A stretch of 38,568 nucleotides of DNA from CBDCNH01 sp965219015 (GCA_965219015.1 CBDCNH010000008.1:1-38568); one strand, 5' to 3'; counted from the first letter of the stretch, positions 10,345 to 19,183 are shown. Program-made: numbers and translations. The notes: generated by a model from the sequence alone, not told the origin.

Positions 10345-10846
10345 TCCCGTGAGCGTCGCCTACGGCGCGCCGATCCGCCGCTCCGGCGTGGCGGCGCTGC
10401 TGCACCGCATCTTCGGCGCCTCGCTCCTCCTGAAGGGGCTCTATGCCGCCGCCGAGGTCGGCGCGGGTCTGGCGCTCTGGGCCATCGGCTCGGCCCGCAT
10501 CCTCGCCTTCGTCACCGGCCTCACGACGCGCGGCGCGGCGGAAGACCCGCAGGGGCCGCTCGCGCACGCGGCGCTCTGGATCGCGCGGATGCTGCCGCTC
10601 GACACCCACCATTTCGTCGAGATTTACCTGGTGGCGCACGGCGCGGTGAAGATCGCCATCGTCGTCGGGCTGATGCGGCGGATCCCTTGGGTCTATCCGA
10701 CGGGCATGGCCGTGATCGGCGCCTTCGTCGCCTACCAGATGTGGTATTTCGTCGTGGCGCCCTCGGCCGGGCTCCTGCTGCTGTCGGGGCTCGACGCGCT
10801 CATCGTGGCGCTGATCTGGCGCGAGTGGCGCGAGATGTCCGCGTGA
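10316..10846 (+). CDS. DUF2127 family membrane protein
   Basis: 176-aa integral membrane protein. An HRIFGASLLLKGLYAAAEVGAG segment opens the first membrane helix, followed by hydrophobic segments around HHFVEIYLVAHGAVKIAIVVGLM, YPTGMAVIGAFVAYQMWYFVV and SAGLLLLSGLDALIVALIW, i.e. about four helices. These are features of DUF2127, a family without a defined function. The listed ATG overlaps the upstream gene by 29 bases and has no clear Shine-Dalgarno; a GTG at 10349, five bases after that gene's stop, is an equally plausible coupled start. Confidence 0.82.
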   Translation: MSSPTAAPIDPVSVAYGAPIRRSGVAALLHRIFGASLLLKGLYAAAEVGAGLALWAIGSARILAFVTGLTTRGAAEDPQGPLAHAALWIARMLPLDTHHFVEIYLVAHGAVKIAIVVGLMRRIPWVYPTGMAVIGAFVAYQMWYFVVAPSAGLLLLSGLDALIVALIWREWREMSA

Positions 10847-12012
10847 GGCCGCTCAACCCCGCGATGGCCGCGACCGAGCCGCCGCCGGTGATGGAGGCGC
10901 GGCGCTGGCTCGACGGGGCCACCTTCCCGCCCGGCCGCCCGCTCCTCAACGTGAGCCAGGCCGCCCCCGTCGAGCCGCCGCCGCTGCCGCTCCGCGAGGC
11001 GATGGCGGCAGCCGTGCTCGACGATCCGGGCGCGCATCTCTACGGCCCCGTCCTCGGCCTGCCGGACCTGCGGGCCGAGGTGGCGGCGCAATGGTCCGCG
11101 GCCTACGGCGGCGACATCGCGCGCGACGAGGTCGCGATCACCGCGGGCTGCAACCAGGCGTTCGTCGCGGTGATGGCGAGCCTTGCGGGAACCGGCGACG
11201 CCGTGATCCTGCCCGTACCGTGGTACTTCAACCACAAGATGTGGCTCGACCTGCAGGGGATCGCCACGATCCCGCTCCCCTGCGGGCCGGGGCTCGTGCC
11301 CGACGCCGAAACCGCCGCGGGGCTCGTGACGCCCGAGACCCGCGCCATCGTGCTCGTCAGCCCGAACAACCCGACGGGCGCGGAATATCCCGCCGCCACC
11401 CTCGCTGCGTTCCGCGACCTCGCCCGCAAGCACGGTCTCGCGCTCATCGTGGACGAGACCTACCGCGACTTCGACAGCCGCGCGGGCGCCGCCCACGACC
11501 TCTTCGCCGACCCCGCGTGGCAGGACACGCTGATCCACCTCTACTCGTTCTCGAAGGCATACCGACTGACCGGGCACCGCGTCGGCGCCATCGTGGCGGG
11601 ACGCGACCGCCTGGCCGAGGTCGAGAAGTTCCAGGACACCGTGGCGATCTGCGCGCCCTCGCTCGGGCAGCGCGGCGCGCTCTGGGGGATGCGGAACCTC
11701 GCGCAGTGGCGCGCCGGCGAGCGCGCCGAGATCCTCGACCGCCGCGCCGCCGCGACCGACGCCTTCGCCGCCCTTCCCGGCTGGCGCGTCCACGGGGCCG
11801 GCGCCTATTTCGCCTATGTCGAGCATCCGTTCGATGAGCCGTCCGACGCGCTGGCGCAGCGGCTCGTGACCGACGCCGGCGTCCTGATGCTCCCCGGCAC
11901 GATGTTCACCCCGCCGGGCGACGATTTCGGGGCGCGCACGCTTCGCGTCGCCTTCGCCAACATCGACCGCGCGGGCATCGGCGAGCTCGCCCGGCGGCTG
12001 CGCGACCTCTAG
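10843..12012 (+). CDS. PLP-dependent aminotransferase, class I/II
   Basis: 389-aa fold-type I aminotransferase. Lys238 in YSFSKAYRLTGHRVG should form the Schiff base with PLP. Other family landmarks are ITAGCNQAF, SPNNPTG, VDETYRDF and the C-terminal TLRVAFAN with its substrate-carboxylate Arg. The amino acid substrate cannot be assigned. GTG at 10843 overlaps the preceding TGA as GTGA and gives a VRPLNPAMAATEPP start that fits relatives; ATG at 10864 is the alternative. It lies in the fabI-to-trpE run, 59 bases before ppiD. An aromatic aminotransferase role beside trpE is tempting but not shown. Confidence 0.88.
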   Translation: MRPLNPAMAATEPPPVMEARRWLDGATFPPGRPLLNVSQAAPVEPPPLPLREAMAAAVLDDPGAHLYGPVLGLPDLRAEVAAQWSAAYGGDIARDEVAITAGCNQAFVAVMASLAGTGDAVILPVPWYFNHKMWLDLQGIATIPLPCGPGLVPDAETAAGLVTPETRAIVLVSPNNPTGAEYPAATLAAFRDLARKHGLALIVDETYRDFDSRAGAAHDLFADPAWQDTLIHLYSFSKAYRLTGHRVGAIVAGRDRLAEVEKFQDTVAICAPSLGQRGALWGMRNLAQWRAGERAEILDRRAAATDAFAALPGWRVHGAGAYFAYVEHPFDEPSDALAQRLVTDAGVLMLPGTMFTPPGDDFGARTLRVAFANIDRAGIGELARRLRDL

Positions 12013-12071
12013 GCGGGTTGCCGCCGAGGGCGGACGAAGCTACCACGGCGGCCACACTTCGGGAGAGCATC

Positions 12072-13961
12072 ATGGCGCGGTTCTTCGGCATCAGCGGCCG
12101 CAAGCGCGACGGCAAGAAGCCCGGCGCGCCGAAGCCCAAGGGCGGCTCGCTCGGCTCGACGCTGGTGTGGGTGCTGATGGCGCTCCTCGTCTTCGGCCTC
12201 GGCGGCTTCGGGGTGCGGAACTTCGGCGGCGGGGTGCAGACGCTGGGTTCGGTCGGCGACCGGACGATCGCTGTGAACACCTACGCCCGCACGCTCCAGG
12301 TGCAGTTGCGCCGCCTCGGCGAAGAGGTCGGCCAGACCGTGACCTTCGCGCAGGCCGAGGCCCTCGGGCTCGATCAGGCGGTGCGGGCCCGCGTGGTGTC
12401 GGACGCCGCGATCGACAACGAGGCCGACCGGCTCGGCATCTCGATCGGCGACGCGCGCGTCTACGAGAGCGTCGCCGCGATCCCGCAGTTCCGCGGCCTC
12501 GACGGCAAGCTCGACCGCGACGCCTACCGCCAGGTGCTGCGCCAGGAGGGCATGACCGAGGCGTCCTTCGAGCGCGACGTGCGCGACCAGGCCGCGCGCG
12601 GCATCGTCGAGAGCGCGGTCGTGGGCGGCGTCGCGGCGCCGCAGGGCTACATCGACGCCGTCTTCGCCTACGTCGGCGAAAAGCGCGGCTTCACGCGCAC
12701 CGTGCTGACCGCCGCCGATCTCGCCGAGCCCGTACCGGCGCCGACCGACGCGGAGGTGAAATCCTACTACGACACGCACATCGCCGATTTCACCCAGCCG
12801 GAAGCCAAGAAGCTGACCTACGCGTGGCTGTCGCCCGACATGCTCGCCGACAAGGTGGACATCTCCGACGAAGACCTGCGGGCGCTCTACGACAAGCGCC
12901 GCGACGAGTTCGTCCAGCCCGAGAAGCGGCTCGTCGAGCGGCTCGCGTTCGGCACCGAGGCCGAGGCCACGGCGGCCAGGGCCCGCCTCGACAGCGGCGG
13001 GGCGACCTTCGACGCGCTCGTCACCGAACGCGGTCTGAAACTTGCGGACGTGGACATGGGCGACGTGACGCGGGCGAGCCTCGGGGCCGCCGGCGACGCC
13101 GTCTTCGGGCTCGGCGCTCCCGGCATCGTCGGGCCGTTCCCCTCCACCATCGGCCCCGCGCTCTATCGGATGAACGGGGTGATCGCGGCGCAGGACATCC
13201 CCTTCGAGGCGGCGAAGGCGGAGCTTCGGCCCGACCTCGCGCTCGACCGCGCGCGTGGCGAGATCGGCGACCGCACCTCGGACATCGAGGACCGGCTCGC
13301 GGGCGGCGCGACGCTCGAGGATCTCGCGAAGGAGACCGACATGACGCTCGGCTCGATGGACTACTACGCGGGCACCGAGGCCCCCCTCGCCGCCTACAAG
13401 GCGTTCCGCGCCGCCGCCGACACGGTCAAGGACGGCGACTACCCGGAGGTGATCCGGCTCGACGACGGCGGCATCGCGGCGCTGCGCCTCGACGCCCTGG
13501 CGCCGCCCGCGCCGAAGCCGCTCGACCGGGTGCGCGACGCCGTGGCTGCGGCCTGGGTCGCGGGCGAGACGCGCACCCGCCTGATGGCCGAGGCCGAGGC
13601 CATCGCGAACGGCGGGGCGGCGAAGGCGACCCCCGCAGCCGTGGCGCCGGTGACGCGCGACGGCTTCATCGAGGGCGCGCCGCAAGGACTGGTGGCGGCC
13701 GTCTTCGAGATGTCGGCCGGCGAGACGCGGGTGGTCGCCGGCGACGCCGAGGTGGACGTGGTGACGCTGACCGACGTGATCCCGGCCGCGCAGGACGCCG
13801 GGACGGAGGACGGCGAGCGCATCCGCACCGCGATCCGCACGCAGGCCGCGCAGGGCATGGCGTCCGACATCTACGCGCTCTTCACCGACGCCGCCGAGGC
13901 CAGCGCGGGCGTCACGCTCGACGAGGCGGCGATCCGCGCGGTCCACGCGCAGTTCCAGTGA
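12072..13961 (+). CDS. ppiD: Periplasmic folding chaperone PpiD-like (SurA-N/peptidyl-prolyl isomerase)
   Basis: 629 aa. A basic N-terminus (1-28) and one membrane helix (about 30-48, TLVWVLMALLVFGLGGFGV) anchor a large periplasmic part. The SurA-N-like chaperone region (about 55-210) has the typical Q.V...LI...A....DR.GI pattern and AIPQFRG..GKLDRDAYRQVL motif. A parvulin-like region (about 235-350) and a long C-terminal chaperone domain follow. PpiD helps outer-membrane and secreted proteins fold at the Sec exit. The ATG at 12072 follows GGGAGAG; upstream codons of the longer frame are not family-like. The stop overlaps the trpE GTG (GTGA), so the two are coupled. Confidence 0.92.
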   Translation: MARFFGISGRKRDGKKPGAPKPKGGSLGSTLVWVLMALLVFGLGGFGVRNFGGGVQTLGSVGDRTIAVNTYARTLQVQLRRLGEEVGQTVTFAQAEALGLDQAVRARVVSDAAIDNEADRLGISIGDARVYESVAAIPQFRGLDGKLDRDAYRQVLRQEGMTEASFERDVRDQAARGIVESAVVGGVAAPQGYIDAVFAYVGEKRGFTRTVLTAADLAEPVPAPTDAEVKSYYDTHIADFTQPEAKKLTYAWLSPDMLADKVDISDEDLRALYDKRRDEFVQPEKRLVERLAFGTEAEATAARARLDSGGATFDALVTERGLKLADVDMGDVTRASLGAAGDAVFGLGAPGIVGPFPSTIGPALYRMNGVIAAQDIPFEAAKAELRPDLALDRARGEIGDRTSDIEDRLAGGATLEDLAKETDMTLGSMDYYAGTEAPLAAYKAFRAAADTVKDGDYPEVIRLDDGGIAALRLDALAPPAPKPLDRVRDAVAAAWVAGETRTRLMAEAEAIANGGAAKATPAAVAPVTRDGFIEGAPQGLVAAVFEMSAGETRVVAGDAEVDVVTLTDVIPAAQDAGTEDGERIRTAIRTQAAQGMASDIYALFTDAAEASAGVTLDEAAIRAVHAQFQ

Positions 13962-15463
13962 CGGCCCTCGCGCCGGACTTCGAGACCTTCCGGCGCGGCT
14001 GGGAGGCAGGCCGCAACCAGCTCCTGCACGCGCGGCTCCCCGCCGACCTCGACACGCCGGTGTCGCTGATGCTGAAGCTCGGGGGCCCGGGCCGCGCGGG
14101 CTGCCTCCTCGAGAGCGTCACCGGCGGCGAGGTCCGCGGCCGCTATTCCGCCGTCGGCATCAAGCCCGACCTCGTATGGCGCTGCGCCGGCCCCCGTGCC
14201 GAGATCAACCGCCGCGCGCGCTACGAGGAGGCCTTCGCGGACGCGGGCGACGCGCTCGCCTCGCTGCGCGCGCTGATCGCCGAATGCCGCATCGACATGC
14301 CCGCGGGGCTCCCGCCGATCGCGGCGGGTCTCTTCGGCTACCTCGGCTACGACATGGTCCGGCTGGTGGAGCACCTGCCGCACGTCAATCCCGATCCGCT
14401 CGGCCTCCCCGACGCGGTGCTGATGCGCCCCACGGTCGTCGCGGTGCTCGACGGCGTGCGCGGCGAGGTCGCGGTCGTGGCGCCGGCCTGGACCGGCTCC
14501 GGGCTCGACGCGCGCGCCGCCTACGCGCAGGCGGCCGAGCGCGTGATGGACGCGGTTCGCGACCTCGACCGCGACGCGCCGGGCGGGCGGCAGGGGCTCG
14601 CCAGCGCCGCACCCCTGCCCGAGCCCGTGTCGAACTTCTCGCACGACGCCTATCTCGCGGCGGTCGAGACGGCGCGCGGCTACATCCGCGCCGGCGACAT
14701 CTTCCAGGTGGTGCCGTCGCAGCGCTGGCGGCGGCCGTTCCCGCTGCCGCCCTTCGCGCTCTATCGCAGCCTGCGGCGCACCAACCCGTCGCCGTTCCTG
14801 TTCTACTTCGACCTCGGCGGCTTCCAGATCGTCGGCGCCAGCCCCGAGATCCTCGTGCGCCTGCGCGGCGGCGAGGTCACGATCCGGCCCATCGCGGGGA
14901 CGCGGCCCCGCGGCGCCACGCCCGAGGCCGACCGCGCGCTCGAGGCCGAGCTCCTCGCCGACCCCAAGGAACGTGCCGAGCACCTGATGCTGCTCGATCT
15001 CGGCCGCAACGACGTCGGCCGCGTCGCGCGGGTCGGCACCGTGCGGCCGACGGAGACCTTCGCCGTCGAGCGCTACAGCCACGTCATGCACATCGTCTCG
15101 AACGTCGTGGGCGAGATCGCCCCCGGCGAGGACGCGCTGTCGGCGCTCCTCGCGGGGATGCCCGCGGGCACCGTCTCGGGGGCGCCGAAGGTGCGCGCGA
15201 TGGAGATCATCGACGAGCTCGAGCCCGAGAAGCGCGGCGTCTACGGCGGCGGCGTGGGCTATTTCGCGGCGAACGGCGAGATGGACTTCTGCATCGCGCT
15301 CCGCACCGCCGTGGTGCAGGACGAAGTGCTCTACGTCCAGGCCGGCGGCGGCGTCGTGGCCGACAGCGACCCCGAGGCCGAGTGGCAGGAGACGGTCGCC
15401 AAGGCCCGCGCGCTGATGCGCGCCGCCGAGGACGCGGCGGGGCCGGCCCCCGGCAACCGCTGA
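13958..15463 (+). CDS. trpE: Anthranilate synthase component I
   Basis: 501 aa. It makes anthranilate from chorismate with ammonia from TrpG, the first committed step of tryptophan synthesis. The N-terminal domain carries the tryptophan-feedback region (LLESVTGGEVRGRYS). The chorismate-binding domain has FQVVPSQRW, PSPFLFYFDL, IVGASPEILVR, RPIAGTRPRG, LMLLDLGRNDVGRVA, VMHIVSNVVG, AGTVSGAPKVRAMEIIDELE and YGGGVGYF. The GTG start at 13958 overlaps the ppiD stop by four bases. Unlike a standard trpEG pair, trpG is 1.8 kb further on, behind an opposite-strand gene. No leader peptide or attenuator is seen, as expected for a gene coupled to ppiD. Confidence 0.97.
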   Translation: MTALAPDFETFRRGWEAGRNQLLHARLPADLDTPVSLMLKLGGPGRAGCLLESVTGGEVRGRYSAVGIKPDLVWRCAGPRAEINRRARYEEAFADAGDALASLRALIAECRIDMPAGLPPIAAGLFGYLGYDMVRLVEHLPHVNPDPLGLPDAVLMRPTVVAVLDGVRGEVAVVAPAWTGSGLDARAAYAQAAERVMDAVRDLDRDAPGGRQGLASAAPLPEPVSNFSHDAYLAAVETARGYIRAGDIFQVVPSQRWRRPFPLPPFALYRSLRRTNPSPFLFYFDLGGFQIVGASPEILVRLRGGEVTIRPIAGTRPRGATPEADRALEAELLADPKERAEHLMLLDLGRNDVGRVARVGTVRPTETFAVERYSHVMHIVSNVVGEIAPGEDALSALLAGMPAGTVSGAPKVRAMEIIDELEPEKRGVYGGGVGYFAANGEMDFCIALRTAVVQDEVLYVQAGGGVVADSDPEAEWQETVAKARALMRAAEDAAGPAPGNR

Positions 15464-15466
15464 GCC

Positions 15467-17131
15467 TCAGCGCATCGCGTCGGTGACCGCGATCAGCGGG
15501 TCCGTCCGCAGGCCCGACCGCCACGCCGCGATGGCCGCGAGCGTGCCCGCGTCGCCGCTGCCCACGAAGGCCGTGCTGGCGGGACGGGCCGCCGCGCGGT
15601 CGAGGGCGCGCGCGATCCGGCCCGGCGCGGGGAGCCGTTCGGCGGCGACCGCGGCGACGCCCCGCTGGCGCGCGAGCCCGCTCACCGCGTCGAGCTCGCG
15701 GTCGTAGGTCACGACGCCCTGCCCGCCGTCGGCAAGATAGGGCAGCACCAGCTGCCCGAGCGCGCGGTTGCGCTGGAACCCGCCGCCCGGCACGTCGACG
15801 AGGCCGTGGGACTGCGGCAGGATCTCCTGCAGCGCGTTGAACATCTGCGCCACGTCGCTCGCGGTGGCGCCGGCCGGGATCGCGCTCGCGAGCGTCAGGA
15901 CCGCATGGCCCGCGGCGGCATAGGAGGAGGCCCGCACGGCGGCATCGGGGCGGAGCGGGTCGACCGCGATGGCGATGGCGGGGTCGCTCGCGGCGAGCGC
16001 GCCCGCGTCGCCGCCCGGATCGACGAGGATGAGCGCGAGCCCGACCGCCGGCGAGCGCGGAGCAGGCTCCACGGGGTCGGTCGCCGGCGCCGGCGCCACG
16101 CCGACCTGCGGCAGACGGCCGACGCGCACGCCTGGGACGTCGCGCCCGAGACCCGTCCCGAGCACCAGCCGTCGCGGCACGAGACGCGGCACGACCCTGC
16201 CGGGCGCCGGGGCCGCGATGCGGAGGACGTCCTCGTCCGGCACCGCTGCCAGCGCACTCGGCCCGAGCGGCTTGGCGGGGCGCGCGCCTGCCCCCCGCGC
16301 GAGCGGGAGCGACGGCTTCGCCGCCACCGCCATCGGCGCCGCGGCGGCCGCCGGCAGCTCCGGCCGGGCATCCTCGGCGCCCTGGGCCCCGAGCGGCGCC
16401 GGCGCGGCGGGCGCCGCGCCCGGCTGCGGCGCCACCGGCGCGGTCGCCGCGGTCCGCTCGGGCGTGCCCGCGGTCGGGATGGTCGGCGGGACCGCCGGAA
16501 CCCGGACCGCCTTGGTCCCGCTCGGGGGCACGCGGGCCGCGCGCGGCGCGGCCGACGGCACCAGCGCGGCAAGCTCGCCCGCCGGCCGGAACGCCGGACG
16601 TGTGCCGCTCTCGGCGAGCCGCGAGACCGGCGTGCTCGCAGGCGCCGCGACGGTCTCGCGCGGCGGTGCCGGCACGGGGGTGTCGGGGAGCGCCGGCCCC
16701 TCCGCCGGTCCCGGCCGGACGAGCGCCGAGCCCGAAGCGATCCGGTGCGGCCCCGCGCCGGCGCCCGTCTCTACCGGCGTCGCCCGCAGGCGCTGCGCCG
16801 CGGGCTCGGGGATCGCCGCGCGGTCGGCGACGCGCGGCGCAGGATCCCTGCCGGGGTAGGGACGCGGCCGGGGCAGCGCCGCCGCCGCCGTCTCGAGCGC
16901 CGCCGGCGGCGCCGGCGCCGCGCCCGGCAGCGGCACTCGTGGCGGGGTGCCCGGTCCCGCCGGGAGCGCGACCGGCGCCGGTGCCGCAGCAGGCACGCCC
17001 TGCGCCGCGATCTCGCGGGTCACGCCCGGTCCCGGCCCGGACCCCGGTGGCGCCGACAAAATCGAGAGCACCGCCAGCCCCGCCGCCGAAACCGCGAGCC
17101 CGAGCGCCGCGCCGCTCACGAGTTCCCGCAT
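15467..17131 (-). CDS. yibQ: YibQ-like divergent polysaccharide deacetylase family protein
   Basis: 554 aa. An N-terminal signal anchor (about residues 6-27, VSGAALGLAVSAAGLAVLSIL) precedes some 300 residues of Ala/Pro/Arg-rich low-complexity linker. The C-terminal domain (about 330-554) fits the divergent polysaccharide deacetylase family (PF04748): LALILVDPG, DPAIAIAVDPLRPDA, AGHAVLTLA and the DVPGGGFQRNRALGQLVLPYLADGG region. Members are thought to act on envelope polysaccharides, but the activity is unproven. The start at 17131 follows GGAGGGCAGG; the 40 codons before it are not family-like. The gene sits on the opposite strand between trpE and trpG, an arrangement I recall from Rhodobacter. 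Confidence 0.85.
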   Translation of the reverse strand: MRELVSGAALGLAVSAAGLAVLSILSAPPGSGPGPGVTREIAAQGVPAAAPAPVALPAGPGTPPRVPLPGAAPAPPAALETAAAALPRPRPYPGRDPAPRVADRAAIPEPAAQRLRATPVETGAGAGPHRIASGSALVRPGPAEGPALPDTPVPAPPRETVAAPASTPVSRLAESGTRPAFRPAGELAALVPSAAPRAARVPPSGTKAVRVPAVPPTIPTAGTPERTAATAPVAPQPGAAPAAPAPLGAQGAEDARPELPAAAAAPMAVAAKPSLPLARGAGARPAKPLGPSALAAVPDEDVLRIAAPAPGRVVPRLVPRRLVLGTGLGRDVPGVRVGRLPQVGVAPAPATDPVEPAPRSPAVGLALILVDPGGDAGALAASDPAIAIAVDPLRPDAAVRASSYAAAGHAVLTLASAIPAGATASDVAQMFNALQEILPQSHGLVDVPGGGFQRNRALGQLVLPYLADGGQGVVTYDRELDAVSGLARQRGVAAVAAERLPAPGRIARALDRAAARPASTAFVGSGDAGTLAAIAAWRSGLRTDPLIAVTDAMR

Positions 17132-17149
17132 GACCTGCCCTCCGTCTCC

Positions 17150-17196
17150 TGACCGCGCGGTCCCGCGCGCCGACCTTGACCGCGCGGTCCCGCGCG
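17150..17196. repeat. Exact 20-bp direct repeat with two 12-bp palindromes
   Basis: A 20-base sequence occurs identically at 17150-17169 and 17177-17196 (period 27). Each copy contains the perfect palindrome GACCGCGCGGTC (17151-17162 and 17178-17189). The pair lies between the divergent yibQ and trpG starts, 19-65 bases upstream of yibQ and 36-82 bases upstream of trpG, where operators would be expected. Confidence 0.7.
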
Positions 17197-17231
17197 GGCC
17201 ATCGTCGCGCTTTGCCGCGAAAGTGCCCGCG

Positions 17232-17819
17232 ATGCTGCTCCTTGTCGACAACTACGACAGCTTTACCTGGAACCTCGTGCATCTTGTGGGCGAGCTCGGA
17301 GTCGCCGCCAAGGTGATCCGCAACGATGCGCTCGACGTGGCGGGCGCGATGGCGCTCGGGCCGGACGCGATCCTCCTCTCGCCCGGCCCCTGCGACCCCG
17401 ACCGTGCCGGCATCTGCCTCGGCCTCGTCGCCGCCGCGGCGCAGGCGCGGGTGCCGCTCCTCGGCGTCTGCCTCGGCCACCAGGCGATCGGCCAGGCCTT
17501 CGGTGGCCGCGTGGTCCGCGCGCCCGAGCTCGTCCACGGCAAGACCTCGCCGATCCGCCACGCGGGCGCGGGCGTGTTCGCGGGCCTGCCCGACCCCTTC
17601 GCGGCCACGCGCTACCATTCGCTGATCGTCGCGCGCGAGGGGCTGCCGGACGCGCTCGAGGTCACGGCGTGGACGGAGGACGGCACGGTCATGGGGCTGC
17701 GCCACCGCGCCCTGCCGATCGAGGGCGTGCAGTTCCACCCCGAAAGCATCGCCTCCGAAGGCGGCGCCGCGCTGATGGCGAACTTCCTCGACCGCGCGCG
17801 CCTCCGGCGGGCCGCATGA
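17232..17819 (+). CDS. trpG: Anthranilate synthase component II (glutamine amidotransferase)
   Basis: 195-aa class I glutamine amidotransferase that supplies ammonia to TrpE. The catalytic triad is Cys80 (GVCLGHQAIGQ), His169 and Glu171 (FHPESI). LLLVDNYDSFTWNLVHL opens the domain and SPGPCDPD marks the usual loop. The ATG at 17232 gives the standard N-terminus; only a weak GAAAG precedes it. It is divergent from yibQ across 100 bases containing twin palindromes and followed 25 bases later by trpD. Confidence 0.96.
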   Translation: MLLLVDNYDSFTWNLVHLVGELGVAAKVIRNDALDVAGAMALGPDAILLSPGPCDPDRAGICLGLVAAAAQARVPLLGVCLGHQAIGQAFGGRVVRAPELVHGKTSPIRHAGAGVFAGLPDPFAATRYHSLIVAREGLPDALEVTAWTEDGTVMGLRHRALPIEGVQFHPESIASEGGAALMANFLDRARLRRAA

Positions 17820-17844
17820 CGCGCCGCAGGCGGCGCCAGCCGGC

Positions 17845-18867
17845 ATGAGCGATCGTCTGCGCCCGCTCATCGCGCTCGCTGCCGAGCGCCCGCTCGCGCC
17901 CGCCGAGGCCGAGACGGCGTTCGCGGCGCTCTTCGACGGCGAGGCGACGCCGGCGCAGATGGGCGGCTTCCTGATGGCGCTGCGGACGCGCGGCGAGACC
18001 GTCGCCGAATACGCCGCCGCGGCGCGGGCGATGCGGGCGCGCTGCGTGGCGGTGCAGGCGCCGGCGGACGCCATCGACATCGTCGGCACCGGCGGCGACG
18101 GGCGCGGCACGCTCAACATCTCCACCGCCGCGGCCTTCGTCGTGGCGGGCGCGGGCGTGCCGGTCGCGAAGCACGGCAACCGCAACCTCTCGTCGCGCTC
18201 GGGTGCGGCCGACGCGCTGACCGAGCTCGGCATCGGCGTCATGGTCGGCCCCGCGGTGGTCGAGGCCGCGCTCGCCGCGGCGGGCATCGGCTTCATGATG
18301 GCGCCGATGCACCACCCCGCGATGCGCCACGTCGCCCCCGTCCGCGCTGAACTCGGCACGCGCACGATCTTCAACATCCTCGGTCCGCTGACCAATCCGG
18401 CCGGCGTGCGGCGCCAGCTCACCGGCGCCTTCGCGCCCGAGCTGCTGCGTCCGATGGCCGAGACGCTGGCGGCGCTCGGCTCCGAGGCGGCCTGGCTCGT
18501 CCACGGCGGCGACGGCACGGACGAGTTGTCCATCGCGGGTCCGAGCCGGGTGGTGACGCTGCACGCGGGCCGCATCGCCGAGATGGAGGTGCATCCCGAG
18601 ACGGCGGGGCTCCCCGTGCATCCCTTCGAGGCGATCCTTGGCGGCAGCCCGGCGGAGAACGCCCGCGCGCTCCGGGCGCTCCTCGGCGGGGCAGCGGGCG
18701 CCTACCGCGACGCGGTGCTCCTCAACGCGGCGGGCGCGCTCGTGGTGGCGGGTCGGGCCGCGGACCTCGCCGAAGGGGTCGCGATGGGACGCGCGAGCCT
18801 CGACAGCGGGGCCGCGGCGGCGCGGCTCGCGGCGCTCGCGCGCATCAGCCCGGCCGCGCCGCGATGA
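17845..18867 (+). CDS. trpD: Anthranilate phosphoribosyltransferase
   Basis: 340-aa class III phosphoribosyltransferase joining anthranilate to PRPP, the second step of tryptophan synthesis. Visible motifs are the PRPP-binding GTGGDG with the following NIST (about residues 80-95), KHGNRNLSSRSGAAD, MMAPMHHPAMRHV for anthranilate binding and FNILGPLTNPA. It starts 25 bases after trpG, so the two are cotranscribed. The 3' end overlaps the convergent small gene at 18845 by 23 bases. Confidence 0.96.
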   Translation: MSDRLRPLIALAAERPLAPAEAETAFAALFDGEATPAQMGGFLMALRTRGETVAEYAAAARAMRARCVAVQAPADAIDIVGTGGDGRGTLNISTAAAFVVAGAGVPVAKHGNRNLSSRSGAADALTELGIGVMVGPAVVEAALAAAGIGFMMAPMHHPAMRHVAPVRAELGTRTIFNILGPLTNPAGVRRQLTGAFAPELLRPMAETLAALGSEAAWLVHGGDGTDELSIAGPSRVVTLHAGRIAEMEVHPETAGLPVHPFEAILGGSPAENARALRALLGGAAGAYRDAVLLNAAGALVVAGRAADLAEGVAMGRASLDSGAAAARLAALARISPAAPR

Positions 18868-19168
18868 TCGCCGCGACCCGCGGCGCATCGGCGGGCAGCG
18901 TGAGCCAGCGCCCGCGCTCGAGGATCTCGAGCGTGTACTCGCGGTAGCTGAGCCCGCAGGCCGCGGCCAGCGCGAGCCGCCGCCGCACGACCTCCACGGG
19001 CGCACCCTTCCAGGCCGCCGCGTGCGCTTTCTGCCAGGCGATGACCGCGCCGCGCCCCTCGAGCGGCGGGCCGAGGTTGTGGCCGATCCCGAACCGCGGC
19101 CGCGCCTCGGCGGCAGGCGGCGCGAAGGCGGCCCGCCAGGCCGCGCTGCGGAATTCGGAGCCTCGCAT
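18845..19168 (-). CDS. Conserved hypothetical protein between trpD and trpC
   Basis: 107-aa basic soluble protein with an FGIGHNLGPPLE motif near residue 26, a Trp/Ala-rich helix (WQKAHAAAWK) and a second helical half with VEVVRRRLALAAACGLSYREYT. From memory, proteins with an N-terminal GHNxGP motif and this RRLxxAxxxGLxYxxY pattern occupy the same trpD-trpC gap in Rhodobacteraceae; no function is known. The first listed codon could also be a GTG three bases upstream. Its 3' end overlaps trpD by 23 bases on the opposite strand, so it interrupts the tryptophan cluster. Confidence 0.7.
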   Translation of the reverse strand: MRGSEFRSAAWRAAFAPPAAEARPRFGIGHNLGPPLEGRGAVIAWQKAHAAAWKGAPVEVVRRRLALAAACGLSYREYTLEILERGRWLTLPADAPRVAAIIAARPG

Positions 19169-19183
19169 CACGGGACTCTACCG

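Noticed and set aside
12009..13946. 645-aa minus-strand open frame opposite ppiD
   Set aside because: Antisense shadow; no start signal or domains.
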